Shown: positions 27,292 to 33,111 of the stretch, in pieces
How the letters are laid out: the number at the start of each line of letters is the position of its first letter
Position numbering within the stretch: the stretch's first letter is position 1
Assembly: GCA_030681835.1 (NCBI GenBank)
Contig: JAUXRN010000124.1
Coordinates: 1-33,111, forward strand
From: Actinomycetota bacterium
Lineage (GTDB): Bacteria; Actinomycetota; Actinomycetes; S36-B12
DNA: 33,111 nucleotides
Reading direction: 5' to 3'
Translations under genes and position numbers: made by a program
The notes under the pieces: generated by a model
The model's input: only the letters and a program-made list of their open reading frames with translations
Told to the model about the DNA's origin: nothing
Database searches by the model: none

Positions 27292-28248
27292 CTACAGGTC
27301 CTTGACGTCGCCCTGCTTGGCCTTGACCGCCTCATACGCCTCAACGAGCAGCGCCTTCTCTGCGTCGCTGAGCGGAGTCTCGACGACGCGCCTGATGCCC
27401 TCGCGCCCGAGCTCGGCCTCGACTCCCAGGTAGGCACCGGACAGCCCGTACTCCCCATCGACCCACGCGCAGACCGGCATGACCGCACCGGAGTCCTCAT
27501 GAACCGCCTTTGCCATGCGGGCGGCCGCGGCGGACGGGGCGTAGTAGGCGGAGCCGGTCTTGAGCAGGGCCACCACCTCGGCGCCTCCGTTGCGCGTGCG
27601 CACGACGAGTTCCTCGATCTCGTCGGCGGACAGCAGGTCGGCCAGCGGCTTGCCGTCGACGGCGCACGCCGAGGCGACCGGCACCATCGTGTCGCCGTGG
27701 GAGCCGAGGGTCAGCGTGGTGACGGAGCCGACCGGGACCCCGAGCTTCTCGGCGACGAAGTGCGTGAAGCGCGCGGTGTCGAGCATCCCGGCCTGGCCGA
27801 TGACGCGCTTGTGCGGGAAGCCGGTGACGATCTGCGCCAGGGCAGTCATCTCGTCGAGGGGATTGGCCACATTGATGATGACCGCATCGGGGGCATGGAT
27901 CGCGATGTTCTCGGCGACCGCCCGCATGATCTTGGCGTTGGTCTCGATGAGGTCCATGCGGCTCATGCCCGGCTTGCGCGGCAGGCCAGCGGTGATGACG
28001 ACGATCTCCGAGCCGGCGACGGCTTCGTAGCCCTCTCCGTTGGGGCCGGTCGTCTGGCCGACGACCTTGGTCTCGAACCCCTCGACCCAGCGGGACTGGT
28101 TGAGGTCGAGCGCCAGGCCCTCGGGCTTGCCCTCGATGACGTCGGTCAGGACGACTGTCTCGAAGATGTCGTACTCGGCCAGCCTCAGGGCCGTGGTGGA
28201 CCCGTAGAACCCTGCACCGATGACTGAAACCTTGCCGCTGCGTGCCAT
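27292..28248 (-). CDS. mdh: Malate dehydrogenase, lactate-dehydrogenase-like type
   Basis: A 318-residue NAD-dependent enzyme interconverting malate and oxaloacetate. The NAD loop is [12 protein letters not shown] (9-20). [18 protein letters not shown] holds the substrate arginines R91 and R97, and NVANPLD and DTARF (D157, R160) the proton relay and second arginine. [10 protein letters not shown] contains the catalytic histidine H184. The spacing places it with the LDH-like (archaeal and Bacillus-type) malate dehydrogenases; the R91/R97 pair supports malate over lactate. It starts at ATG 28248 with GGAAGG about 10 nt upstream. A 16-bp palindrome 36 bp further upstream probably regulates it and perhaps icd. 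Confidence 0.93.
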   Translation of the reverse strand: MARSGKVSVIGAGFYGSTTALRLAEYDIFETVVLTDVIEGKPEGLALDLNQSRWVEGFETKVVGQTTGPNGEGYEAVAGSEIVVITAGLPRKPGMSRMDLIETNAKIMRAVAENIAIHAPDAVIINVANPLDEMTALAQIVTGFPHKRVIGQAGMLDTARFTHFVAEKLGVPVGSVTTLTLGSHGDTMVPVASACAVDGKPLADLLSADEIEELVVRTRNGGAEVVALLKTGSAYYAPSAAAARMAKAVHEDSGAVMPVCAWVDGEYGLSGAYLGVEAELGREGIRRVVETPLSDAEKALLVEAYEAVKAKQGDVKDL

Positions 28249-28284
28249 GGCTGACGTGCCTTCCGCGTAGGAGTCAGGGGAGAA

Positions 28285-28300
28285 ATCTTGACGTCAAGAT
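28285..28300. promoter_or_regulatory. Perfect 16-bp palindrome upstream of mdh (candidate operator)
   Basis: ATCTTGACGTCAAGAT is its own reverse complement. It lies 36 bp upstream of the mdh start and contains TTGACG in both directions, so it coincides with a possible -35. A dimeric transcription factor binding here could control mdh and the downstream icd. I recall CTTGACGTCAAG-like sites near actinobacterial TCA genes but cannot name the factor. Confidence 0.6.
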
Positions 28301-28364
28301 ATCGCAGGATCGGCCGGTGATGCCGAGCAGGCCCCGAGGCGGCACCGGCGAACTCGACTCCCCG

Positions 28365-28423
28365 CCAGACCAGTAGCTGGCGTCGGACTCGGGAGACGGG
28401 AACGACCGTTACTGCTGGTCTGG
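28365..28423 (-). terminator. Spaced inverted repeat at the end of the aromatic aminotransferase gene
   Basis: CCAGACCAGTAG (28365-28376) and CTGCTGGTCTGG (28412-28423) pair at 11 of 12 positions (the twelfth is G-U in RNA) around a 35-nt loop that has its own small GACG/CGTC pairing. The right arm covers the last codons of the minus-strand gene. It is a possible terminator separating it from the mdh promoter region; there is no U tract. Confidence 0.45.
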
Positions 28424-29500
28424 GTGCTGGCTGGCCCACTGGGTTGCGAAGGCCAGCAGCCGGTCGTTGGCCTGCGCCTCGCCTATCGTGATGCGCACGC
28501 CTTCGCCGGGGACCGGCCGAACGGCAAGGCCCGCCTCATCGCAGCGAGCGGCGAAATCCGCGGTGCGCTCGCCGAGGCGCAGCCAGACGAAGTTCGCCTC
28601 GGAGTCGGCCAGCGCGAGGCCGCGGCTCCCCAGCTCGGCAACGACCCGGTCGCGCTCCGCGACGATCGTGCTCACCCGCGCAAACAGCTCCTCCTCGGCC
28701 GCCAAGGACGCGATGGCTGCGACCTGCGCCACCGTCGAGACGCCGAACGGGACCTGCACCTTGCGCAGCGCCTCGGTCACCGGCCCGTGCGCGACGCAGT
28801 AGCCGACCCGCAGGCCCGCGAGGCCGTACGCCTTGGAGAAGGTTCGCAGGACGGCCACGTTGGGATACTCACGATAGAAGTCCAGGCCGTCGGGGATCCG
28901 GGCCGGATCGACGAATTCCGTATACGCCTCGTCGAGGACCACGAGGACGTCGCGTGGCACCTGGGCAAGGAACGAAGCCAGGGCATCCCGCCCCACTGCC
29001 GTGCTGGTGGGGTTGTTCGGGTTGCACACCATGACCAGCCGCGTGGTGTCGTCGATGGCCGCCAGCATGGCGGGAAGGTCGTGCCTGTCCTCTGCGTCCA
29101 GCGGGATCGGCTGGCTGGTCGCCCCGGCAATCTGCGTCATGATCGGGTACGCCTCGAACGACCGCCAGGCGTATACGACGCCGTCGCCCGGGCCGGCGGT
29201 GATCTGGACCAGCTGCTGCAGCATCCCGACGCTGCCCGTGCCCACGGATAGGTGGTCGGCGGGCACCTGCAGTCGGTCGGCCAGGGCATCGATCAGTGCG
29301 GTTGAGCCGTAGTCGGGATAACGGTGCATGTCGCGGAGCGCCCGCTCGGCGGCGGCGAGCACGGAGGGCAGCGGATCGTGGTGGTTCTCGTTGCTCGACA
29401 GCTTGAAGGACGTCGTCCCGGTTCCGGCCCTCGCTGGCTGTCCCGCCTTGTAGGCCGGGATGCCGTCGAGGGCTGGCCGCAGCCGGGGAGTGCTCGTCAT
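28409..29500 (-). CDS. pat: Aromatic amino acid aminotransferase (HisC-like)
   Basis: A 363-residue fold-type I PLP enzyme that moves an amino group between aromatic amino acids and 2-oxo acids. It starts [11 protein letters not shown] and continues with [43 protein letters not shown] and [11 protein letters not shown] bind PLP phosphate and ring. [16 protein letters not shown] contains the Schiff-base lysine K223, and ANFVWLRLG and GVRITIG are near the end. The pattern follows mycobacterial Pat closely; a histidinol-phosphate aminotransferase is the main alternative. It starts at ATG 29500 with AGAGG 5 nt upstream; minus-strand TAGGTT about 36 nt upstream (near 29537) is a likely -10. Confidence 0.88.
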   Translation of the reverse strand: MTSTPRLRPALDGIPAYKAGQPARAGTGTTSFKLSSNENHHDPLPSVLAAAERALRDMHRYPDYGSTALIDALADRLQVPADHLSVGTGSVGMLQQLVQITAGPGDGVVYAWRSFEAYPIMTQIAGATSQPIPLDAEDRHDLPAMLAAIDDTTRLVMVCNPNNPTSTAVGRDALASFLAQVPRDVLVVLDEAYTEFVDPARIPDGLDFYREYPNVAVLRTFSKAYGLAGLRVGYCVAHGPVTEALRKVQVPFGVSTVAQVAAIASLAAEEELFARVSTIVAERDRVVAELGSRGLALADSEANFVWLRLGERTADFAARCDEAGLAVRPVPGEGVRITIGEAQANDRLLAFATQWASQHPDQQ

Positions 29501-29556
29501 GTGGGCCTCTGGGGACGTCGCGGGTACGGGGCCGGAACCTACCACTGGCACGAGGA

Positions 29557-30927
29557 ATGATGGGGCCCGTGACCGACCTCTCCGAGTGGCTCCCGAGGGC
29601 CGTGGGCGCGGTCGATTCCTGGATGACGCGCTTCGGCCAGTTCGAGGCGCACCCGTCCATGCGGGTGTCCGACGAGGCCCTCGGCGAGGCATTCGAGCGG
29701 CTCGCCGTGCGACTGCAGGACAACTACCCATTCGGACATCCGAGGTACGTGGGACAGATGGTGAAGCCACCGCACCCCGCGGCCGTGCTCGGCTACGTCA
29801 CCGCGATGCTCATCAATCCCAACAACCATGCCCTGGACGGCGGCCCGGCCACGGCGCAGATGGAGAAGGACGTCGTCGCCCGACTTGCGACGATGCTCGG
29901 ATTCACCGACCATCTTGGCCACTTGACCTCGAGCGGCACGATCGCCAACCTCGAGGCGCTGTGGATCGCCCGGGAGCTGCATCCGGGCAAGGCGATCGCG
30001 TACAGCACCGATGCCCACTACACCCATTCCCGGATGTGCCAGGTGATCGGCGTCGAGGGAGTCTCGATCCCCACTGACGGCGCCGGTCGCATGGACCTCA
30101 ATGCCCTCGAGGCAGAGCTCGGCACGGGGCGCATCGGCACAGTGGTCGCCACCCTGGGCACCACCGGCCTCGGGGCGCTGGATCCGCTGCACGAGATCGT
30201 CGCGCTGGCTCGGGCGCACGAAACCCGCATCCACGTCGACACGGCCTACGGCGGCTTCTTCGCCCTCATCGCGGACGACTCGGTGGACGGGGTAGCGAGC
30301 GCACCCTATGCGGCCATTGCGCATGCTGACAGCGTCGTCCTCGACCCTCACAAGCACGGCCTCCAACCCTATGGATGCGGCGCGGTGCTGTTCGCTGACC
30401 CGTCTGTCGGCCGCTTCTACCTGCACGACTCCCCGTACACGTACTTCAGCTCCGACGAACTGCACCTCGGCGAGATCTCGTTGGAGTGCAGCCGAGCAGG
30501 GGCGGCCGCGGCCGCGCTGTGGCTGACCCTCGAAGTCATCCCCCTGTCGGACGGGGGCCTGGGCCAGGTGCTGCGCGCCAACCGGCGAGGAGCGCTGGAG
30601 TGGGCGCGGCTGCTCGAGCGCTCCGATGCACTGGCCCCGTACCAGGCGCCCGAGCTCGACATCGTGGCCTACTTCCCGAAGCACCAGACCCTGTCGGCCA
30701 TCGATGCGGCGAGCACCGGCTTGTTCCGCGCCGCGGCGAGCCTGCCACCAAGCCAGCAGATCCATCTCGCCACCTATGGAGTCCAAGCCGAGGCGATGGC
30801 GGCCCGCGGGCATCACGTCACTGCGGATGTCGCTCAGGGACGGATCCTGCGGAGTACGGTCATGAAGCCCGAATCGGCAGCAGCAATCCACGAGATCCAT
30901 GCACGACTGGAATCCCTCGCTCGATAG
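29557..30927 (+). CDS. Group II PLP-dependent amino acid decarboxylase
   Basis: A 456-residue enzyme of the glutamate/aromatic decarboxylase superfamily. [14 protein letters not shown] (122-135) binds the PLP phosphate. SGTIAN and DAHYTH (152-157) place the ring-stacking histidine H154, HVDTAYGG has D228 contacting the pyridine nitrogen, and DPHKHG carries the Schiff-base lysine K266. [15 protein letters not shown] is an N-terminal feature of the superfamily. The substrate is not clear: glutamate, tyrosine, aspartate and aromatic amino acids are all possible. It is divergent from the aromatic aminotransferase. I keep ATG 29557; the adjacent ATG at 29560 is equally possible, with GAGGA close upstream. 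The CoA-transferase genes follow 30 bp downstream and are probably cotranscribed. Confidence 0.9.
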   Translation: MMGPVTDLSEWLPRAVGAVDSWMTRFGQFEAHPSMRVSDEALGEAFERLAVRLQDNYPFGHPRYVGQMVKPPHPAAVLGYVTAMLINPNNHALDGGPATAQMEKDVVARLATMLGFTDHLGHLTSSGTIANLEALWIARELHPGKAIAYSTDAHYTHSRMCQVIGVEGVSIPTDGAGRMDLNALEAELGTGRIGTVVATLGTTGLGALDPLHEIVALARAHETRIHVDTAYGGFFALIADDSVDGVASAPYAAIAHADSVVLDPHKHGLQPYGCGAVLFADPSVGRFYLHDSPYTYFSSDELHLGEISLECSRAGAAAAALWLTLEVIPLSDGGLGQVLRANRRGALEWARLLERSDALAPYQAPELDIVAYFPKHQTLSAIDAASTGLFRAAASLPPSQQIHLATYGVQAEAMAARGHHVTADVAQGRILRSTVMKPESAAAIHEIHARLESLAR

Positions 30928-30957
30928 CGTGCGCTCGGGGCTCGGACGGGAGGTGGC

Positions 30958-31728
30958 GTGGACAAGGTCGTGGGGTCGGCTGCCGAGGCGGTGGCGGACA
31001 TCGGTTCGGGATCGTCCGTTGCCGTGGGTGGGTTCGGGTTGAACGGGATCCCGAGCGTGCTGATCGAAGCGTTGCTGGCGCAGGGGGCCGATGGCCTGCG
31101 GGTGGTGTCGAACAACTGCGGGGTGGACGGCTGGGGCCTGGGCCTGCTGCTGGGCGCGGGGCGGATCGCCCGCATGACGTCGAGCTACGTGGGGGAGAAC
31201 AAGGAGTTCGAGAGGCAGTACCTGTCCGGTGAGCTGGAGGTGGAGCTGGTGCCGCAGGGGACGCTGGCGGAGCGGCTGCGGGCGGGGGGTGCGGGGATCC
31301 CCGCGTTCTTCACCCCGGCCGGGGTCGGCACCCCGGTCGCGGACGGCGGGATGGCGCTGCGGTTCGCGCCGGACGGCTCGGTGGCGGTGGCCTCGGCCGC
31401 GAAGGAGGTCCGCGTGTTCGACCCGGACGGGGCCGGGCCGCGGGAGTACGTGCTGGAGGAGGCGATCACGACCGACTACGCCCTGGTCCGGGCGAGCGTG
31501 GGCGACCGGCACGGGAACCTGGTGTTCGCCAAGGCGACCCGCAACTTCAACCCGCTGGCCGCGGCCGCGGGGCGGGTCACCATCGCCGAGGTCGAGACCC
31601 TCGTCGAGCCCGGCCTGATCCGGCCGGAGGACGTCCACTGCCCCGGCATCTTCGTCCAGCGCGTCGTCGCCCTCACCGCCGAGCAGGCCGCCGACAAGCG
31701 GATCGAGCGCAGGACGGTCAGCCCATGA
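30958..31728 (+). CDS. 3-oxoacid CoA-transferase, subunit A
   Basis: A 256-residue family I CoA-transferase alpha subunit that moves CoA from succinyl-CoA to a 3-oxo acid such as acetoacetate or 3-oxoadipate. The CoA loop [16 protein letters not shown] is at 24-39. [48 protein letters not shown] and [11 protein letters not shown] are all standard. The glutamate nucleophile is in subunit B. The start is GTG 30958 with GGGAGG 4 nt upstream. The stop overlaps subunit B by 4 bp. The acceptor cannot be told from sequence; the actinobacterial ScoA and PcaI types look alike. Third positions are almost exclusively G or C, more extreme than in the neighbouring genes. Confidence 0.93.
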   Translation: MDKVVGSAAEAVADIGSGSSVAVGGFGLNGIPSVLIEALLAQGADGLRVVSNNCGVDGWGLGLLLGAGRIARMTSSYVGENKEFERQYLSGELEVELVPQGTLAERLRAGGAGIPAFFTPAGVGTPVADGGMALRFAPDGSVAVASAAKEVRVFDPDGAGPREYVLEEAITTDYALVRASVGDRHGNLVFAKATRNFNPLAAAAGRVTIAEVETLVEPGLIRPEDVHCPGIFVQRVVALTAEQAADKRIERRTVSP

Positions 31729-32357
31729 CCGGCTGGTCGCGGCAGGAGCTGGCCGCCCGGGTGGGCCGGGAGCTGGCCGACGGGGCGTACGTCAACCTCG
31801 GCATCGGCCTGCCCACCCTGATCCCCCAGCACCTGCCGCCCGGCGTCCATGTCGTCCTGCAGTCCGAGAACGGGATCCTGGGCACCGGTCCCTACCCGGG
31901 CGAGGACGAGGTCGACCCCGACCTGGTCAACGCCGGCAAGGAGACCGTGACCGTCCTGCCCGGCGCGAGCTTCTTCGACTCCGCCACCAGCTTCGCGATG
32001 ATCCGCGGCGGCCACATCGACGTCGCCGTCCTGGGCGCCATGCAGGTCTCCGCCACCGGCGACCTGGCCAACTGGACCATCCCCGGCAAGATGGTCAAGG
32101 GCAAGGGCGGCGCCATGGACCTGGTCCACGGCGCCAAGCACGTCATCGTCATGATGGAGCACACCGCCAAGGACGGCACCCCCAAGATCCTCCAAGCCTG
32201 CACCCTGCCCCTCACCGGGCGAGGCGTCGTCCACCGCATCATCACCGACCTCGCCGTCATCGACACCACCCCCGGCGGGCTCGTCCTCATCGAGACCGCG
32301 CCCGGCATCACCCCCGACGACGTCCAAGCCGCCACCGACGCGCCACTGCAGACCTAG
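31725..32357 (+). CDS. 3-oxoacid CoA-transferase, subunit B
   Basis: A 210-residue beta subunit. [18 protein letters not shown] (20-37) forms the substrate loop. [12 protein letters not shown] carries the catalytic glutamate E48, which forms the glutamyl-CoA thioester. [23 protein letters not shown] and [25 protein letters not shown] are family hallmarks. It starts at the ATG of an ATGA overlap with subunit A, as is usual for the heterotetramer. It ends 21 bp from the converging DUF3017 gene. Confidence 0.95.
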   Translation: MTGWSRQELAARVGRELADGAYVNLGIGLPTLIPQHLPPGVHVVLQSENGILGTGPYPGEDEVDPDLVNAGKETVTVLPGASFFDSATSFAMIRGGHIDVAVLGAMQVSATGDLANWTIPGKMVKGKGGAMDLVHGAKHVIVMMEHTAKDGTPKILQACTLPLTGRGVVHRIITDLAVIDTTPGGLVLIETAPGITPDDVQAATDAPLQT

Positions 32358-32378
32358 AACCGCGCCCAGGCGTCGCGG

Positions 32379-32702
32379 CTAGCTGGGCGGTGGCACCCAG
32401 AAGGTGAACAGGGCCAGTCCGATGCCGAGAACCGCGAGGACGGCCACATCGACCTTACGGGACCGCGACGCGAGCCAGCCGGCCTCGCCCTCCGGGAGGA
32501 GGAGCCGCAGGAATGCGGCGAGCAGCACGCTGGCCGAGAGCACGATGCAGCCCCGGCGGAAGTAGTCCAGCCCGATCATCACCATCGCGATGGTGACGCC
32601 CAGCAGGACCAGCGAGATCGGCCACTGGGCAAGCCAGTTGCGGCCCGAAGCGCGCCTGAGGGGGACGACGACGGAGTCGGAGTCGCTGCCGCCCTCAGTC
32701 AC
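32379..32702 (-). CDS. DUF3017 integral membrane protein
   Basis: A 107-residue protein with a polar N-terminus (about 1-24) and three hydrophobic spans: WPISLVLLGVTIAMVMIGLD, VLSASVLLAAFLRLLLP and VDVAVLAVLGIGLALFTFWV. A conserved-looking LLPEGEAGWLASRSRK loop lies between the last two. It matches the actinobacterial DUF3017 proteins, which have no assigned function and, as I recall, often lie near folate or TCA genes. I start it at GTG 32702; CAGGAT is 6 nt upstream, the same arrangement as at lsr2. The longer frame upstream is noise. Confidence 0.8.
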   Translation of the reverse strand: MTEGGSDSDSVVVPLRRASGRNWLAQWPISLVLLGVTIAMVMIGLDYFRRGCIVLSASVLLAAFLRLLLPEGEAGWLASRSRKVDVAVLAVLGIGLALFTFWVPPPS

Positions 32703-32727
32703 GAGGCCATCCTGCCACCGGCGTCGG

Positions 32728-33111
32728 CTACGGGGTGAACTGCACAGTGATCGGGGGCAGGCCACCAAGTGCGTACCGAAAGGCATCGCCGGCGCTCACC
32801 GGGCGCGGGACGATGATCGATCCCGTCAGCACAACGTCGCCGGCTCGCAGTCCTCGGCTCACGAGCGGTGCCAGTCGCGCCACCTGGGCGAGGACGTCGG
32901 GCAGAGAACCGGTGAGCGCGGCCGGATGCTGCACGGCGAGGCGGTCACCCGCGTGCTCGATGACCGCCGTCAGGGGGGCCGCGTCGGCAAGCGTGCAGGT
33001 GGCGTCCGGGGTCCCGAGGATGTACGACTGGTGGAAGATGTTGCCGGCGAGGATCCGCTCGACGTCGTCGGGCACATGGTCGACATCCGCGATCTCGATC
33101 GCCGGGCCCAC
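32728..33111 (-). CDS. Fumarylacetoacetase / 2-keto-4-pentenoate hydratase-family enzyme, C-terminal part
   Basis: Only the last 127 residues are in the window; the frame is open to the right edge. The body resembles 2-keto-4-pentenoate hydratases and 4-oxalocrotonate decarboxylases of aromatic meta-cleavage pathways: PAIEIADVD, DDVERILAGNIFHQSYILG, a two-strand insert, LAPLVSRGLRAGDVVLTGSIIVPRPVSAGD and the closing IYV-like end PPITVQF. The metal-binding acidic residues of the family lie partly upstream (E and D around IEIADVD may be two of them). The reaction is probably hydration or decarboxylation of a 2-oxo-enoate, but the missing N-terminus leaves this open. It ends 26 bp upstream of the DUF3017 start, on the same strand. 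Confidence 0.75.
   Translation of the reverse strand: MGPAIEIADVDHVPDDVERILAGNIFHQSYILGTPDATCTLADAAPLTAVIEHAGDRLAVQHPAALTGSLPDVLAQVARLAPLVSRGLRAGDVVLTGSIIVPRPVSAGDAFRYALGGLPPITVQFTP

Noticed and set aside
29539-31638. A 699-codon open frame on the minus strand opposite the decarboxylase and CoA-transferase genes
   Set aside because: It is antisense to two clearly recognisable genes, has a random-looking Arg/Gly/His-rich composition and no family motif. Such frames are expected from high-GC codon use.
32364-32388. Terminator between the converging CoA-transferase subunit B and DUF3017 genes
   Set aside because: GCCCAG and CTGGGC can pair, but the stem is only 6 bp with a 13-nt loop and overlaps the DUF3017 stop codon; too weak to list.

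Overview
This window is chromosomal DNA from a high-GC actinobacterium. The support for this is a G/C-dominated third codon position almost everywhere, an lsr2 nucleoid-protein gene (a family essentially confined to Actinomycetota), a eukaryote-like NADP isocitrate dehydrogenase beside a lactate-dehydrogenase-like malate dehydrogenase, a mycobacterial-type aromatic aminotransferase, and many starts that look leaderless (TANNNT-like hexamer 6-8 nt before the start codon, no Shine-Dalgarno). I cannot name the genus. No transposase, integrase, phage, tRNA, rRNA or CRISPR array is visible; apart from a few repeats this reads as a stable core-metabolism region. From memory, the gene order (nucleoside salvage, succinate dehydrogenase, D,D-carboxypeptidase, trpS, mdh) resembles a syntenic block in Streptomyces and relatives.

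Layout. (1) 1-3381: the 3' end of an aldehyde dehydrogenase coupled to a short aldehyde-dehydrogenase-like protein that lacks the catalytic domain, a GNAT acetyltransferase, then (minus) a small membrane protein and adenosine deaminase. (2) 3436-4676: divergent lsr2 and an EamA-type transporter. (3) 4679-12199 (minus): a compact nucleoside operon: BMP-type lipoprotein, a double-NBD ATPase, two permeases, cytidine deaminase, thymidine phosphorylase, a small membrane protein and a cupin, most joined by 4-8 bp overlaps, with a strong hairpin just after the lipoprotein gene. A separate nucleoside hydrolase gene lies upstream. (4) 13350-15875: a methyltransferase/cupin pair and (minus) a B12-dependent acyl-CoA mutase large subunit. 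(5) 16044-19378: sdhCDAB. (6) 19409-21888 (minus): a DUF5701-like fragment, a DUF1992 gene and a succinate-semialdehyde-type dehydrogenase. (7) 21948-28248: D,D-carboxypeptidase (plus), then (minus) mdh, icd, a CNNM/CorC-type membrane protein, trpS and a 2H-phosphoesterase-like gene. (8) 28409-33111: an aromatic aminotransferase, a divergent PLP decarboxylase followed by a two-subunit 3-oxoacid CoA-transferase, a DUF3017 membrane protein, and the C-terminal part of a fumarylacetoacetase/2-keto-4-pentenoate-hydratase-family enzyme.

How the genes work together. The left third imports nucleosides and breaks them down: adenosine and cytidine deaminases, thymidine phosphorylase and a nucleoside hydrolase release bases and (deoxy)ribose products, and the aldehyde dehydrogenase pair may dispose of the aldehyde formed from deoxyribose phosphate. 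The right two thirds centre on the TCA cycle and succinate: methylmalonyl-CoA-type mutase, CoA-transferase and semialdehyde dehydrogenase all touch succinyl-CoA or succinate, which SdhCDAB oxidises, alongside Icd and Mdh. I do not see an evidently undescribed system. The best leads are the catalytically empty aldehyde-dehydrogenase partner, the repeat-flanked DUF5701 fragment, the 16-bp palindrome upstream of mdh, and the repeated leaderless-promoter signature.
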